DNA of 64,000 bases, taken from assembly GCA_921293015.1 (NCBI GenBank), contig OV121097.1, positions 13,331,940 to 13,395,939 of the forward strand, in the 5' to 3' direction. Source of the stretch: Phorcus lineatus. Taxonomy: Eukaryota > Mollusca > Gastropoda > Trochida > Trochidae. This document shows positions 21,241-31,600 of this stretch, piece after piece (within the stretch, counting starts at the first letter, position 1; every line of letters begins with the position of its first letter). Both the position numbers and the translations under genes were made by a program. The notes beneath the pieces were generated by a model. That model saw nothing but the letters and a program-made list of their open reading frames with translations. It searched no databases and was not told the origin of the DNA.

Positions 21241-24093
21241 TCACTTCTCCAAAACATAATAAACTTCAATCTGTGGCTGCTCGTCCACAACAACATTTGG
21301 CTCATTTTGAACAATCTCACCCTGCCCTGAGATCAAGGACCTGGCAAAGATCACTCCTTGGTCAGCAATGGTGGGGTCTATACCATCACCTTGGGACTCC
21401 AGGAAATGGACAGATTGGCCAAGCTCCTCTGCCTGGATCATTTGTCCATCGTCAGGTTTTTCTGGAATGGTAAAGACATGTCCTCCAGGAGCAAGAGACC
21501 CTTCCGAGATAACTTCCACTTCCATCCTTGAGGAACTGGCCTCAGCATCAAGGGTCTTGGTAACATCAGCTGAAGGATTTCTGTTCCCTGGTTTCAGGCT
21601 ATCAGGAAGGGAAGATTTTACCTTTATCTGACTATGGCGTCGTTCATGTTTGCGGAGTTCGTTTGCGTTGATGCAACATTTACCACAGAATTTGCACTCA
21701 AACTCTTTGTTAGTGGTATGACGCTTTGCATGTTCTGAGAGTGCATCTGGTTTGGCAAAAGCTCTGCCACATACTTCACATCCATAGGGTCGTTCTCCAG
21801 TGTGAATGCCCATGTGGCTTAAGAGAGCTTTGTTATGTGGGAAGCCCTGATTACAGACTTGGCAATATACTGGATTGCCCTTGCAGAAATTCTTCTGGTG
21901 GCGTTTGAAGTAAGAAGGGTCAGTGAACCAGTCTCCACATGCATGACACTGAATGAGGTTCTCTCCGGTGTGAGTCTTCTGGTGGATCTTCAGGTACCAG
22001 GGGCTTCGGTAGCTTTTCCCACATATGTCACAGACATTTGTTTTTAGTCCCAAGTGAGTCTCGTAATGGGACCTCAGGCCACTCGAGCTGAGGAAACGTT
22101 TGCCGCATTGCTCACAGGTATACTTCTTATCGCCACTATGGATCTTCATGTGACATCGGAACTGCAGTTCCGTGACAAAATCTTTCTGGCAAATATCACA
22201 GTGGTAAAGTTTGACCGAACCGTGCATCTCCATGTGACGCTTATGAGAACCAAGCATCGTGAATCTCTTGTCACAGACAACACACTTATAGGGTCTGTCG
22301 TCCGTGTGGACTCTTTGGTGCTTCTTCAGTTCATTTTGGGTGAAGAATTTTCTGGGACACGAATCACATTCGTGGGACCGTGTCTTGTTGTGAATCCACA
22401 TGTGACGAGTCAGATGAGGACTTGTGAGACATCCAACGCCACAAACCTGACAAATAAATTGCCGATGTCCAGCATGTGAGGCTTCATGGCTCTCAAGATA
22501 AGCCTTACTGAAGAAACTCTTGCCACACTGACCACACTTAAACCTATCCCTGTTTTCATGGGTTCTCACATGGGCAGTCAGCCCTGGTTTGTTTGTAAAC
22601 GATTTCCCACAGGTATCACACTGGTATGGCCGCTCCCCTGTGTGTGTTCTCATGTGAATTTTCAGCTTGTAGGAGTCCACATACTTCTTATCACAAATCT
22701 TACATGCAAAATCCCAGGTTGAATGGCTGTATTTCTGGTGACGAGAAAGATTGAACTTTTTGGCAAATGTTGCCCCGCAGTCACATTCATATACTCGTTC
22801 TTTGTGGACTTTTGCCCTGTGATCAATAAGGTCTGTTCCACAACCAAATACTTTGTCACAAGGCTTGCAAACAAACCCATTTTCCCTACAATAGTCACAT
22901 TTTTCTCCAGATTTTGGTTTGTCACACACTTCGCAATGCTCAGCTTTTTTATGATCATTCAAAGAAGCTTCACAGACAAAAAGTTTATCGCAGGGCTTGC
23001 ATTCAAAGCCTGTCTTCCCGCCATAACAGAAAACACATTTTTCACTTAATTTTAGCCGACCACACTTTTTACAAGCTTGGTCGCTTTCAACTTCCTGTAT
23101 AATACTCTTTTTATTTTTGTCACCTTGATGTACCTCCTTGTTGTTGGGAACTGGTTGCGTGTTGTGAGTTTCATATCTATTTTTGTTAGTTTTGATTGTT
23201 CTACGACTTCTAACATTTGCGATTTTCCTTTCATGGTCGGTTTCGTTGGCATGATCATTTTCACTTTGCTGCATTTTATCATTAGAATCATAATCATTTT
23301 CATTTTGCTGCATTTTATCAATCACATCACTGATATCTTGTATTGACTCAGTATTACTATCAATTTCTTCATGATTTTCACCTTCTTGTAGTTGATTTTC
23401 ATCATCCATTTCATTTTGATAAGATTTATCAGTTTTTCCCTCATCACCCTCCTCAATTTGCTCGCTGTTGACACTCTTATCAATGACAATGTCATCATCA
23501 TCATCATCATCATCATCATCACCATCAGCAGATGCAACAGCATTCTTATCAGGTGAATCATTTTTGTCAAGGCATGCATCCGAATTTACTGTGATAGTAG
23601 CATCACTCTGATGCTTAAGATCTTCCACCCCTGCTTTGATCTTTATCCTTTTTTCGCTCTTCTTTAGAGCCTTTTTCCTAAGGGATTTTTTATTAATTTT
23701 TTTAACTGGTTTAGCAGGAGTTTTATTTTGAACAACTGCTTTTTTTCTTGGTTCATCACCAACTTTGTTACTATTTACTTCATCAGCGACAATTGTAAAA
23801 TTAAGGCAAGTTTTCAATTTAGAGTTTTTACCCTTTTTATCAAGCCCAGTTACCGCAGCTGATAGAGGAGGGCAAGTGACTTTCCCCTGAATAAATGAAT
23901 TAAGAACTCTTGAATGGTTTTCATTCTTTTCAGGTTCAAGTCTTATCGTAAGTTCCAACATATCTTTTGACACTGTGGTCTGTAGAAATGTACATTGAAA
24001 AAGTAAGTTTTTATAAGCAGTGTCTTTTGATTTTTTTTCTTTTGGTTCATCGTCACAACAGATCTTTGAACGTGGTTTTCGTTTAGTCCTCAT
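21241..24093 (-). CDS. C2H2 zinc-finger protein, 16 fingers (cluster member 3)
   Basis: Intronless frame of 950 codons from ATG 24093 (MRTKRKPRSK); two codons of the longer frame lie before it from a TTG. The N-terminal module has CTFLQT, alternating hydrophobics and GKVTC, as in member 1. A basic region and an acidic run of ten aspartates (about 191-201) follow. Next come two copies of a composite unit (about 343-431), CxxC then GEKC/SEKC-x2-C, joined to a C2H2 unit CKPCDKxFxC...H. Thirteen further finger units follow to about residue 818; the first of them has a shortened CDCG cysteine pair. GKSYRSPWYLKIH and GDWFTDPSYFKRH match the same positions in members 1 and 2. The tail ends IEVYYVLEK. 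A nuclear DNA-binding role is expected. Confidence 0.93.
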   Translation of the reverse strand: MRTKRKPRSKICCDDEPKEKKSKDTAYKNLLFQCTFLQTTVSKDMLELTIRLEPEKNENHSRVLNSFIQGKVTCPPLSAAVTGLDKKGKNSKLKTCLNFTIVADEVNSNKVGDEPRKKAVVQNKTPAKPVKKINKKSLRKKALKKSEKRIKIKAGVEDLKHQSDATITVNSDACLDKNDSPDKNAVASADGDDDDDDDDDDIVIDKSVNSEQIEEGDEGKTDKSYQNEMDDENQLQEGENHEEIDSNTESIQDISDVIDKMQQNENDYDSNDKMQQSENDHANETDHERKIANVRSRRTIKTNKNRYETHNTQPVPNNKEVHQGDKNKKSIIQEVESDQACKKCGRLKLSEKCVFCYGGKTGFECKPCDKLFVCEASLNDHKKAEHCEVCDKPKSGEKCDYCRENGFVCKPCDKVFGCGTDLIDHRAKVHKERVYECDCGATFAKKFNLSRHQKYSHSTWDFACKICDKKYVDSYKLKIHMRTHTGERPYQCDTCGKSFTNKPGLTAHVRTHENRDRFKCGQCGKSFFSKAYLESHEASHAGHRQFICQVCGVGCLTSPHLTRHMWIHNKTRSHECDSCPRKFFTQNELKKHQRVHTDDRPYKCVVCDKRFTMLGSHKRHMEMHGSVKLYHCDICQKDFVTELQFRCHMKIHSGDKKYTCEQCGKRFLSSSGLRSHYETHLGLKTNVCDICGKSYRSPWYLKIHQKTHTGENLIQCHACGDWFTDPSYFKRHQKNFCKGNPVYCQVCNQGFPHNKALLSHMGIHTGERPYGCEVCGRAFAKPDALSEHAKRHTTNKEFECKFCGKCCINANELRKHERRHSQIKVKSSLPDSLKPGNRNPSADVTKTLDAEASSSRMEVEVISEGSLAPGGHVFTIPEKPDDGQMIQAEELGQSVHFLESQGDGIDPTIADQGVIFARSLISGQGEIVQNEPNVVVDEQPQIEVYYVLEK

Positions 24094-24238
24094 ATTCAAT
24101 GTGAAATGTGTTTTATATCCAATGCTCTGTTTGCTTCAGAAAATAAGCTATATCAGTCTTATTTCCCCTCATTCATACATACAACATGCCGTGACGTTCA
24201 GTTATCTCCCTTGCAAGTCTCTGTTTCCACACTGGAAC
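24094..24238 (-). other. 5' untranslated part of zinc-finger gene 3
   Basis: An acceptor (CTCCTCTTGCAG on the minus strand) ends at 24239, so the coding exon probably reaches 24238. The AGTTATCTCCCTTGC motif occurs at 24200-24213. Confidence 0.5.
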
Positions 24239-24485
24239 CTGCAAGAGGAGAACACTGACCATAAGGGCATTAGCTAATCTGTGTGTTTATCTATATTATC
24301 TATACACAAATTTGAAATACACACAAAATAAAATTAGTCAAATTTAAAAAAATTATGTGTGCATGAGCATTGGTATTTTTTGATGAATATTTTTTGGTGT
24401 CTATGAATGTATGGTAAAGCAAATCCTGAAACAACCATTGTGAACGTTTATCAACATTGTTTCACATACAAAGTTTTATCATTGC

Positions 24486-24657
24486 ACAAAAATCACAGGG
24501 ACTTGTATCGCCGAAAATGAGAATATTATTATATAATTAAAATTAAAAAATGACATCTCATCTTCATAAATACTTATAAAGATGAGATGTCATTTTTTTA
24601 TTTTAATTATATAATAATATTTTCATTTTCGGCGATACAAGTCCCTGTGACAAAAAT
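24486..24657. mobile_element. hAT-like hairpin MITE with 8-bp target duplication
   Basis: The element 24494-24649 starts CACAGGGACTTGTATCGCCG and ends CGGCGATACAAGTCCCTGTG. Its arms of about 70 bp are almost perfect complements. ACAAAAAT is present on both sides (24486-24493 and 24650-24657), an 8-bp duplication, and the termini contain CAGGG. Eight-base duplications with CAGGG-type ends fit the hAT superfamily. Confidence 0.9.
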
Positions 24658-25579
24658 AAATGTGATTGTTTAATTTCTTCAATTATCTTCTTATTGAATA
24701 AGGAAAATATCATTATTTCTTTATAATTAACGACTACTTATTTTGATATCTAACTGAACTTAAACCAATAAATTCTTTTGACTTCCAAGTCTGATAAGAA
24801 AACGATGTCATGAGATACCCTTTCATCCGAACTTCGAGTTTATTTTCACAACTCCATGAACTTTGATTACAAATTTCCTTTATAGTAACGTGATTTCCCC
24901 CACATATACACTATCTATGCATCAAAAGACGTTAATAGAATATTTATATACCTGTAAAATTGGGTATTGACCTCGTTTGCGGGGTTGTTCACGTACTTAA
25001 ACACGTTTTCGTGTCTGAAAGGGTAATTATTGCTACCCAGCGTCATTCGTCCAAGGGAGGTAAATCTCTTAACACAATACGCTTACCACTAAAAATATAT
25101 TGAAGTTTTGGAAAGGTGATAATAAATATTTGCTTTTTCTTTTCCAAACAATCGGTTCCATGAAATGAAATTTTTGTTTGATGTTCACAGTTTCATGGAT
25201 TATTTAATTGACCTTTTGTTATGATGACATCCCAAAATCTATATTTGTATTTTAAATAGATGCAAAATAATTCTAAATGATATTGGATGTCATAGACTAC
25301 AATGTAAAAATATACAACAACAATTTTTTTTCAAACGAATTGAAAATTAGAATAGTTGGATAAGTAAATTAAATTTCATGGGTTGTTCTTTTTTTAAATT
25401 TGAGACAAATGTACTTTTTCGGCATATCCTCAGTTAAGTTTGATGAAAGTCGATATGAGGACTTCCCTTATTGTTTGTAGGGGGTGGGGGACTTCATAAT
25501 CATTGTGTCAGCAAACCATTGTTACGTTATCAGCTTTGCAACATCATAATTATTTTATATGGATGGAATTTTTACCCAA
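24658..25579. other. Intergenic, possible upstream region of the zinc-finger cluster
   Basis: No gene. CCAAGGGAGGTAAATCTC at 25051-25068 is a further copy, reversed, of the recurrent TTATCTCCCTTG motif. The zinc-finger 3 transcript may begin here. Confidence 0.35.
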
Positions 25580-26159
25580 GAACGTGTGTCAAATGTTTTT
25601 TTATGAAACGAGTGTGTGCTTTTTCTATAACCCGTTTGGGAATACGGGTTTCGTACAAGTGAAGTGACACATTTCTGAGTGTAAACTTTTCATTATTACT
25701 AATTCTTTTCCATTTAGACTTCATGGGAATATCCAGAAATCGGCCTACATGCTTTCCTTGCGACGGCCCGCTACAGTAAGGTCACGAACAAGAGTTTTAT
25801 GATGTCGCAGATAACAAAATCCGGAAACTCGCGCTGAAACAATCATTGCTAGGCAAAAATGATATAGGCACATGTTCTCACATGAAATATATTTGTCACT
25901 ATTTATGATTAACCATATTGTGAATAATCTCGATATCTCACCCTAGTGTTTTATGCTATCAAATATATCAAATAAGTTCAGAAAAGGTAACAAGTAACAG
26001 AGTTGACACGTTTGATGTCAGAAGACACAAGGATAAGATTCTAATTTATTATATGACTGTCGGCGAAATACGGGATCTATCGCTCTTATATGGTTATTCA
26101 GAAGCCTTTTCATTTGCCTGATTTAACTTGAAATATTTTCCATTTGTGTTTAAATGTCA

Positions 26160-26265
26160 TCTTAGCAGTGAGCGCTTTGAGTCCATTACGTGGAGATTTT
26201 AAGCGCTATATAAATGCTATTCAATATTATTTTTATTATTTCATAAGCGATGTCATATTTTCAAT
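26160..26265 (+). mobile_element. LINE/L2-CR1-like 3' tail fragment
   Basis: GCGCTTTGAGTCCATTACG ... TTTTAAGCGCTATATAAATG followed by ATTATTTTTATTATTT resembles the 3' end of CR1/L2-type retrotransposons, with their short tandem terminal repeat. It lies in the centre of the big palindrome. Confidence 0.45.
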
Positions 26266-26447
26266 ATGACCACATGTGCACATATCACTTTTGTCTAGCA
26301 AGGATTGTCTTAGCGCGAGTTACGTTTTTCGTCGTCTGTGACGCCATAAAATCATTGTTCGTGACGTCACTGTAGCGGGCCGTAGGAAGGGAGGGAGGCC
26401 GTTTTCTGAATATTTCCATTCGTTTGAAATGGAGTAGAATCGGTAAT

Positions 26448-26594
26448 AAAGAAATTATTATCCTCGGAAGTGTGTCATATGACTTTTACGTAACTCGTGC
26501 GAATTTGTGTATAACCCTTGCTCTCGCTCGGATAATACAAAAAATTCACACTTGTTTCGTTAAAGTCATATGACACACTTCCGAGGATAATAAT
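26448..26594. mobile_element. Hairpin element with TATAACCCTTGCTC centre
   Basis: The arms TTATTATCCTCGGAAGTGTG and CACACTTCCGAGGATAATAA are perfectly complementary and extend through GTCATATGAC. The centre TTTGTGTATAACCCTTGCTC recurs at 47668 and, decayed, at 16612. Confidence 0.85.
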
Positions 26595-26610
26595 CTCTAT
26601 ATATAATCCG

Positions 26611-27044
26611 TGTTATCAGTCAAAAGTTAAAACAACATTGGAACGTGTTATCAGTCACAAGTGAAAATAACATTGGAACGTGTTATCAGTCACAAGTTAA
26701 AATAACATTGGAACGTGTTATCAGTCACAAGTTAACATAACATTGGAACGTGTTATCAGTCACAAGTTAAAACAACATTGGAACGTGTTATCAGTCACAA
26801 GTTAAAACAACATTGGAACGTGTTATCAGTCACAAGTTAAAACAACATTGGAACGTGTTATCAGTCACAAGTTAAAACAACATTGGAACGTGTTATCAGT
26901 CACAAGTTAAAACAACATTGGAACGTGTTATCAGTCACAAGTTAAAACAACATTGGAACGTGTTATCAGTCACAAGTTAAAATAACATTGGAACGTGTTT
27001 TCAGTCACAAGTTAAAACAACATTGGAACGTGTTATCAGTCACT
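26611..27044 (+). repeat. 35-bp minisatellite, 12 units
   Basis: Units start every 35 bases at 26611, 26646, 26681 and so on to 26996, followed by a 14-base partial unit at 27031. The core is TGTTATCAGTCACAAGTTAA followed by AACAACATTGGAACG. Most units are identical or differ by one to three bases, the first two being the most diverged. There are no unique spacers, so it is not a CRISPR array. Single-copy relatives of the unit occur at 48890 and 58030 inside dispersed repeats. Confidence 0.95.
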
Positions 27045-27971
27045 AGGTAATGCTAATGTTTCACAAAAATATAGATTTTTTTATTATAGTAATGTCGTCC
27101 ATATTGACTAATTTACATCAAATACTTTTGCTATCTCTGCTGTTAACTACATTTGTGGTTCGATGTTTAATGAAATGTGTGGCACTGTTGATAGCAGAGT
27201 CAATAGCATCTTTCAAAGAGAGTTAAACAGTTATTTTAACAATGTCACTTAATCTTTTTCATATGTGTATATATAAATAGACCTTATGGTCAAAAGTACT
27301 TGTGAATAAATCATCTTGATTTTCTCCAAAAAAAATTTTTTTCTGTATATTAATGTAGATATATCGTGTCCATTTCATATGTAAGCAATGTACCTAGGAG
27401 AGGGTTTCACTAAGTTGGATTACTTGTACCGAATCCTTTCTTTTGAATAAATATGTTTAAATAAAATCAGTCTCTTTCATTATGTACTTAATCGTAATTT
27501 GGAAAAATCCCTTACATTCCATGACAAAGCCAGTGTAAGCTTCAAGAAGCTCTCTTCTCTTATTTCTTAAGCAACTAAAAAGACTATATCAACTTTTCAT
27601 CTGGCCGAATATAATTTCCATCTTCACATCCTCATATATGTTGTCCCTACTATGCGAAACCATCAAGGTGTCCACAACGCGAATGCGTTCAGGAAGGATA
27701 GTGACGAGCGACCGATTGCTTTGCTATCCTTCAAGCTAGTGGTCGAAAATCAGATGCGAACGTTGATTTCAGGTATAAACTTTATTCTAAGATATATAAA
27801 AATTTGTATACAATTAAGAAGAAATTCCATATAGAATGCTTGTCTAAACTTGACATCGAAAGCTGCAAGTTTTCTGTTGCAGTAACTATGTATATGTTTC
27901 ACAAAAAGTTCATATAGAAAGTAGAAGATAAAATTTTACAAATCTAAATCCTTTGGGCTGTGGGCTTAATT
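27045..27971. other. Downstream region of the 255-residue gene
   Basis: AT-rich with no other gene. It probably includes the 3' untranslated region of the minus-strand gene ending at 27972; TTTATT near 27780 gives AATAAA on that strand. Confidence 0.4.
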
Positions 27972-28661
27972 TTAATTTACGGCTGAACGGCGACGGAAGA
28001 TCTTTCCAATTCTCCCGAGGATGTAAGGGACATTTGAGGAAGAACCGCGACGACTTTTTGGATAGCGTCCTTTTCCATTTTCCCTGATGTCGTCGTTTTT
28101 GTTTGTCCAGGATTCCAAGCTCGACCGACTTAAGTTTGTATCTCTCCCAACTGGAATTTGCTCCTCTGAGCAGGGTGAGTTTGAGTCCACTTTAGTGCCA
28201 ATATTGACCAAGTCCACCACGATTTTTCTAGGTTTCCATTCAGAATCCCCAGTATATTTATTCTCAAACACATCCACTAAAAGGCTGACACTGTCCATAA
28301 GGACACTTTGTTCACCCTCACAGCAATGAAGAGGAGTGAAAACAAAAGGAGATAAGCCTTTTACACCAGATCCGTCACCATGTAGGCCTATAACCAACGC
28401 ATCGTCGTCCATTTTCTTCAATTCTCTTTCCGGTTCCGATGTTAGAGTCTTCAACTTCCGGAGATCTTGTATGGCCTTTTCTATAGTTTGGTCTGAAGCA
28501 CGAAGCCGCAGAAGTGTATTGCGCAAGTACTCTTGTGTCAACTTTCTGTACAGCATGTAAGTGATCGCACGTCGGTCGCTTGGCAACCACGTTGTTGAAA
28601 ATGCTGTCGAGACACTGCCTTTGTTTTGCTTGGTTCTTTCATTCGACGAGATCGCATCATT
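27972..28661 (-). CDS. Exon 3 of the 255-residue gene
   Basis: 230 codons including TAA, after acceptor TTTTTTCTAG. The open frame extends 25 codons upstream of the first in-frame TTG, back to the splice site, beginning NDAISSNERTK. Confidence 0.8.
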   Translation of the reverse strand, partial: NDAISSNERTKQNKGSVSTAFSTTWLPSDRRAITYMLYRKLTQEYLRNTLLRLRASDQTIEKAIQDLRKLKTLTSEPERELKKMDDDALVIGLHGDGSGVKGLSPFVFTPLHCCEGEQSVLMDSVSLLVDVFENKYTGDSEWKPRKIVVDLVNIGTKVDSNSPCSEEQIPVGRDTNLSRSSLESWTNKNDDIRENGKGRYPKSRRGSSSNVPYILGRIGKIFRRRSAVN

Positions 28662-31600
28662 CTAGAAAAAACAACAAAACATTGAATACAATCCACCAAT
28701 CTCCCTGACATTAGAAAGGCGATATCTCTCGTACCGTAATTGCTGCATTTGGGTAATAATCTCTATATATTAGTACTTTCATATTGTATTTTTCCCATGC
28801 TCTCTTGACAAAATAGAACAGTGAGCAATGCTCAACTGACTCGTTTAGTAAAGAGAGATAATTAAGTTACTGTTTTCGGACTTGAAAAATGTCTGTGCTA
28901 TTTTCACTTTGCGAGCTCACACTTCAACTTTCATTAAAATCACGTTTTTTGGTCATTTTTCCCCGCAATATTAAAAGGAAATTGTTAATTTTATATCATG
29001 CGATATAATGAATATTTCCAGAAGAGTATAGGCCTACCGGTACGTATCGTGCTGTTTCCGTATTGCAATATACCGATATACCGATTTACTGAGAATTGCT
29101 TCATAAGGGTCGTGTCAAGTGACCTTCTTTGTGACATTTCACGTTTCATAAATTAAAACAATCAGAGCCTAAGAAAATATCAATTCGTGCTGAAGGCATC
29201 CTGACCTCGTCGCTGATTGGCTGGAGTGCAAAGGTCACCTGACACAACCGCCATGGAGCACGAAACACGGCGGAGTATGTGTGAGATGAGGTGAGGTGAG
29301 GTGAGGTGAGTTGGTGTTTAACGCCGCTGCTAGTATTATTGCAGGGAGAAAGCCCGCAACACCACTGTGGATTGGATATGCATTGCGGTGAAACCTGCGA
29401 GCATCTGCTGGAACTAGCGAACCATGGGTGGTACTGCGCAGAAATTCAGTGTAGCATTGCACCCAAACCTGACTGCGTGTAGAACAGTTCTCTACTGCAG
29501 GCAAAGTTGCCTACACTGTAAAATCAAGTGTTCAGGAATTGAACACTATTTGAACACTAAATTGTAACACTTCTTGAACACTTTTACATGTTCCAAAGTT
29601 GAACACTAGACGTTCGATTTTAAACATAAGGTGTTCAATTTTAAACACCAGGTGTTCAATTTTTAAACACCAAGCATTACATAGATGAACGCCATTTGAA
29701 CACGTCCAAACGTTCAAAATGTTAACACATTTACATGTTCAAAGCCATGTAACACTTCTTGAACATTTTTACATGTTTAAAAACCTGGGTGTTCCAAAAG
29801 TGAACACTTCACAAACACATAATGCTATCATCTTGAACACTTGATGTTTATCATCTTGAACACTAATGTTTATCATCTTGAACACCTTATGTTTATTACT
29901 TAGAACATTTTATGTTCTACATCTTGAACACCATAGCAGAAAGCATACCCAGTGTATGAAACTTAAAAAAACTGAAAAACAATAAACATGTGGTCAATTA
30001 TTTATTTAATTTAAACCAAGAACAAGACAACAACACTGTTTCAAATCATTAATACATGAATATATGAGTATATACCGGTACTGTGCAGTTGACAGAAATA
30101 TAAACAGTATCTACTGAACTTAATAATTTGTCTTTTACTGTCAAAACATTCAAAGAAGCAAGTGGAATCACCAGTACTATTTTTCTTTGGCATCGTGCAT
30201 CAATATGAAAACCTCAATTATGTCCTTAAAAAACATGCAGCAGTATAGCACTTTGCTATGCCATATAAAATAAATAGATATAACAAGAATTAAATGAAAA
30301 TAAAATCTGCATTATAACAAACAACAATCCAACCAAAAAGTGTTGTCACTATCATGGCATTATACCCCAACACTAATGAAACAAGTTGAGCATGTGAATT
30401 GGGTTGGGTAATATTTCAAACATTAGCGGTGACAACATAATGAAACGAATATGATCTATTTAAAAATTGATGTGATAAATGCAATTTAAAACAAAATGCA
30501 TTGAAAACATGGGAAATTACTGTAGTCAGAAAAATGCAGAAACTAAATGCTATTGAAATCCAAAAATATAAACAGCTTGAGTCACTGCCAGTCAGTTTGA
30601 CTGAGAAGAAAGGCTACCTTGATACGGTTGGATATTTGATTCTGATACGGTTGGATATTTGACTCTAACGAGTCAATTCAATTATTTTATATTTGATAGG
30701 GAAATCAAATAACATACTCTTGTTCAAATATATCAAAGATACAAACTGCAGTAAGAGTGCTCTGAGAGCACAACAAGCATCATTGCAACCACCCTTAATC
30801 TTAACATGTGCATATCTTAGGAAGACCAGTAGTTTTATGGATGAAGCATGTGCTTGAAAACGGTGTAAGAACCTACACCAAAACGTCGCTATTGTGGAAA
30901 TAAAGAAGTAGTTCATCCATAAAACTACTTGTCTTTCTTATAACTCTCAAATTCAAGAATGGCACTCAAACATGTGCTTCGATATCAAAACTTCCAAGCA
31001 ATCTCCAAGTCGATTTGTCAGTCACTCGGCGATGTGTAGAAAACAGGGTAGACTAATACATGAGTTATTGACTTTTGACAGGGATTTGAAGGGTTGATAA
31101 AGGCCTTCGACTTATATTTGGGGGTCGACTTAAACGCGGTAATATACAGTAACTGGTGTATACCCAAGGTAGTCGAGGATGTACCAAGTATCAGAAAATC
31201 TATCCAAAACAGGAAATAATTTCACAAGACTTACAAGAGAGTCCTTGATACATCAATATACAGCCACGAGAAGAGATATATCTCGATATTATTCCATATT
31301 TAACAAAAAAAATTATAGTTTGAAAAGCTTTTGAAGTATTTCTTTCACTAAAGTTAAGACTGGAGGTGATCAGACAAAATGAAGAAACAATATTTCAGAT
31401 TTATGTCTGCAATTAGATTCACTGATTTTATTATATCCATTCATCTATTCTAATCTATTCTACTGTCTTTAAAATCTTTATGTGTAGAGTATCGGGACAT
31501 GTATTGCCTCACAATTTGTGAAGTTGTAATTACAATCAGATTACAGGTCCCTGGGTGCCTCATTAACTGGTATCGGGATATATCATCTCACCACTTAGCC

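Larger units (their letters stand above)
25580..26600. repeat. One-kilobase imperfect palindrome made of smaller palindromes
   Basis: The best-conserved arms are 25710-25850 and 26290-26431 (GGCCCGCTACAGT, GTCACGAACAA and CCATTT in both, reversed). Outside these, 25584-25673 and 26448-26594 are themselves hairpins and match each other loosely in reverse, so the dyad continues outward. The centre contains a LINE-like tail (see 26160-26265). Confidence 0.7.

Noticed and set aside
26611..27044. Regular 35-base array as a CRISPR
   Set aside because: Units are contiguous with no unique spacers, the setting is eukaryotic, and the unit has relatives in dispersed repeats.
30665..30916. 83-codon minus-strand frame inside the transposon
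   Set aside because: It runs through the stem-loop at 30827-30928 and has random composition; no splice sites join it to the cargo gene.
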